A stretch of 8,259 nucleotides of DNA from an archaeon UBA55. Lineage in GTDB: Archaea > Undinarchaeota > Undinarchaeia > Undinarchaeales > Undinarchaeaceae. The position numbers were made by a program, and so were the translations under genes. The DNA lies in assembly GCA_002495465.1 (NCBI GenBank), contig DAFN01000006.1:22023-30281 (forward strand). The letters are read 5' to 3'. Shown here piece after piece: positions 6,919 to 8,259 of this stretch (position 1 is the first letter of the stretch; the number at the start of each line of letters is the position of its first letter). A model generated the notes under the pieces. That model had not been told where the DNA came from. It saw only the letters and a list, made by a program, of their open reading frames with translations, and searched no databases.

Positions 6919-8259
6919 TATACTGATGGCACCTCTCTCAGCCACTTGAGGTCATTTTTATAAAAGAAACTCCGTATGTCTTTGAGACCGAGACTCATCA
7001 TCAGTGGCCTTTCTATGGACAGTCCCCAAGCTAACACCGGCACATTTATTCCCAGTGGTTCTGTAACTTCAGGGCGGAAGAGTCCTGAACCCCCAAGCTC
7101 TATCCATTCCTTCTTGTCCTTGAGGTAGACTTCAATCTCTGTACTCATTTCAGTATATGGGAAATACGCCGGTCTGAATCTTATCTTGTCGAATCCGAGC
7201 CTTGTGAAGAACTCCTTTAGGTATCCTAATAGGTCACGAAAACTCGCGTTCTCGTCAATTACTATTCCATCAATCTGCGTAAATTCCGGAAGATGTTTGT
7301 AGTCAACTGTTTCGTTTCTGAAGACTCGTCCTATGCAGAACACTTTTGCAGGCGGCTTGATTTTCGTCAGCCATCTTGCAGAAACTGCTGTAGTGTGTGT
7401 TCTCAATACTGGCTTTTCGGCCAGACTTCGTTTCCAGTCATACTGCCAGCCTGTCGAGCCCTGTGTACCTTCTTCATGAGCTCTTTTTACAGCATCAACA
7501 TATTTTTTCTCAGGAAGCCTGCTTTTTTCAGGGTTTTTCAGGTAAAATGTATCAGCAAGGTCTCTTGAAGGATGGTCTTGCGGTTGAAAGAGAGCGTCAA
7601 AGTTCCAGAATGTACTTTCAACATAATTTCCCCCCATCTCTTCGAAGCCGAGCTCAAGGAATGTTCTTCGTATTTTCTCCGTTGCCAGTGTGTGCGGATG
7701 TAGAGTGCCTCCAAAATAAGGCTGGGTCTGCGCGTTTATGTCGTATCCTCGGATTTTCCGTCCCTTCCAGCTCTTGTTTTTCAGAATCTCTGGCGTTATA
7801 TTTTCTATTGCTCTACCTCTGCTAGTCTTTGGCTCTTTTAGAAGCTCAAGAAGGTATGTTGTTGTATCATCATTTTCCACAATTCCACGCTTTTTCAGCT
7901 CATTTGCCTGCTCTGGTCCAAAAGAGTCCAAATTTGCGAGACTTCCAAATTCTCCCCTTCCAAGAAGTTTCTCTCCTAAGTCTGTTATCTCAAAAACAAG
8001 GCCCTTGTCACCTTTTCTTACATCTGCCCAGGCATTCTTCTTGAAAATTCCTATGCAGGCTGCAATAGCATTTTCGTCTATATTCAGTTCTTCTGCAAGT
8101 TCCTTGGAGCTCTTGAGACCTGTTTTCAGAGCATCTAATATCTGTCTTTCAGGAAGCCCTTTTTTGAGATATTTTTCTCCAAGTTTCGTAAGTTTCAGTG
8201 AGTCGGAGACATCTTTGTTCAGCTTTACAAAACCTTTTTCAGAAAGAGAATATCCAAAG
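6918..8259 (-). CDS. pheS: phenylalanine--tRNA ligase alpha subunit, archaeal type, N-terminus outside window
   Basis: The catalytic alpha subunit, class II synthetase. The frame stays open to the window edge with no start codon, so 446 C-terminal residues are visible and perhaps 40-60 are missing. The first 109 visible residues, including LKLTKLGEKYLKKGLPERQIL and SSKELAEELNIDENAIACAI, are the winged-helix modules of archaeal/eukaryotic PheS. The catalytic domain follows: GGTLHPHTLATEKIRRTFLE (183-202, motif 1 region), FQPQDHPSRDLADTFYL (224-240), EGTQGSTGW then LRTHTTAVSARWL (263-297), motif 2 FCIGRVFRNETVDYKHLPEF (307-326), GGSGLFRPEV (389-398) and motif 3 WGLSIERPLM (411-420) followed by LKDIR. 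Motif 3 keeps its arginine but reads G-L-S-x-E-R-P where G-L-G-x-x-R-L is usual. A TTG at 7931 is internal, not the start. It is translated ahead of pheT, overlapping by one base. Confidence 0.96.
   Translation of the reverse strand, partial: FGYSLSEKGFVKLNKDVSDSLKLTKLGEKYLKKGLPERQILDALKTGLKSSKELAEELNIDENAIAACIGIFKKNAWADVRKGDKGLVFEITDLGEKLLGRGEFGSLANLDSFGPEQANELKKRGIVENDDTTTYLLELLKEPKTSRGRAIENITPEILKNKSWKGRKIRGYDINAQTQPYFGGTLHPHTLATEKIRRTFLELGFEEMGGNYVESTFWNFDALFQPQDHPSRDLADTFYLKNPEKSRLPEKKYVDAVKRAHEEGTQGSTGWQYDWKRSLAEKPVLRTHTTAVSARWLTKIKPPAKVFCIGRVFRNETVDYKHLPEFTQIDGIVIDENASFRDLLGYLKEFFTRLGFDKIRFRPAYFPYTEMSTEIEVYLKDKKEWIELGGSGLFRPEVTEPLGINVPVLAWGLSIERPLMMSLGLKDIRSFFYKNDLKWLREVPSV
6930..6935 (-). 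promoter_or_regulatory. Shine-Dalgarno for pheT inside the pheS 3' end
   Basis: On the minus strand GAGGTG lies 11 bases upstream of the pheT ATG at 6918. It matches six bases of the GGAGGTGAT consensus complementary to archaeal 16S rRNA. The spacing is slightly long. It supports the 6918 start over the in-frame start at 6945, which lies upstream of this site. Confidence 0.55.

Noticed and set aside
6919..6945. Longer pheT start adding MAERGAISI
   Set aside because: The added residues do not look like the conserved PheT N-terminus, which begins MxVVxFS, and the Shine-Dalgarno at 6930-6935 sits inside this extension, positioned for ATG 6918.
7397..7825. Plus-strand open frames of up to 142 codons opposite pheS (also 7293-7568 and 7829-8044)
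   Set aside because: All lie antisense to conserved PheS catalytic sequence, are low in acidic residues and rich in Ser, Phe and Cys, and show no family features.
7929..7931. TTG as the start of pheS
   Set aside because: The frame stays open upstream to the window edge and encodes winged-helix sequence expected of archaeal PheS, so the TTG is an internal leucine codon.

Overview
The window looks like a piece of an archaeal chromosome. Four things point that way: a pheS-pheT pair of the archaeal/eukaryotic type (PheT of only about 543 residues, PheS with N-terminal winged-helix modules), a tRNA gene with no encoded CCA, TATA-box-like elements at archaeal spacing, and a deviant-Walker MinD ATPase of a type common in archaea. 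An uncultivated lineage, possibly DPANN-like, would fit, but the sequence does not settle the lineage.

Region 1 (1-4205, plus strand) is the 3' part of a surface-polysaccharide operon. It holds, in order, a CDP-paratose/CDP-tyvelose 2-epimerase-like SDR protein (5' end outside the window), a GT4-type glycosyltransferase, a UDP-glucuronate decarboxylase (UDP-xylose synthase) and a capsule-polysaccharide-synthesis-like protein resembling the PF05159 family. The genes are packed with gaps of 1-2 bases or a 1-base overlap, so they are very probably co-transcribed. Together they suggest nucleotide-sugar supply (UDP-xylose and possibly a CDP-dideoxyhexose) plus glycan assembly for an extracellular or cell-surface glycan.

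Region 2 (4206-4505) is the only real intergenic stretch. It holds a complete intronless tRNA-Trp(CCA) with its own TATA-like element, which lies inside a perfect inverted repeat. It also holds a TATA-like element placed for leaderless transcription of the next gene.

Region 3 (4506-5276, plus strand) is a MinD/ParA-family ATPase with a MinD-like amphipathic C-terminal tail and an Asp-to-Asn change in the switch I segment.

Region 4 (5287-8259, minus strand) is the pheS-pheT operon for the two subunits of phenylalanyl-tRNA synthetase. It converges on the MinD-like gene with only 10 bases between stop codons. PheS runs off the right edge and lacks its N-terminus. I found no CRISPR array, insertion sequence, phage gene or attachment site. 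The most unusual content is the bacterial-style capsule/sugar gene set in an archaeal context. I do not see a clearly new system.
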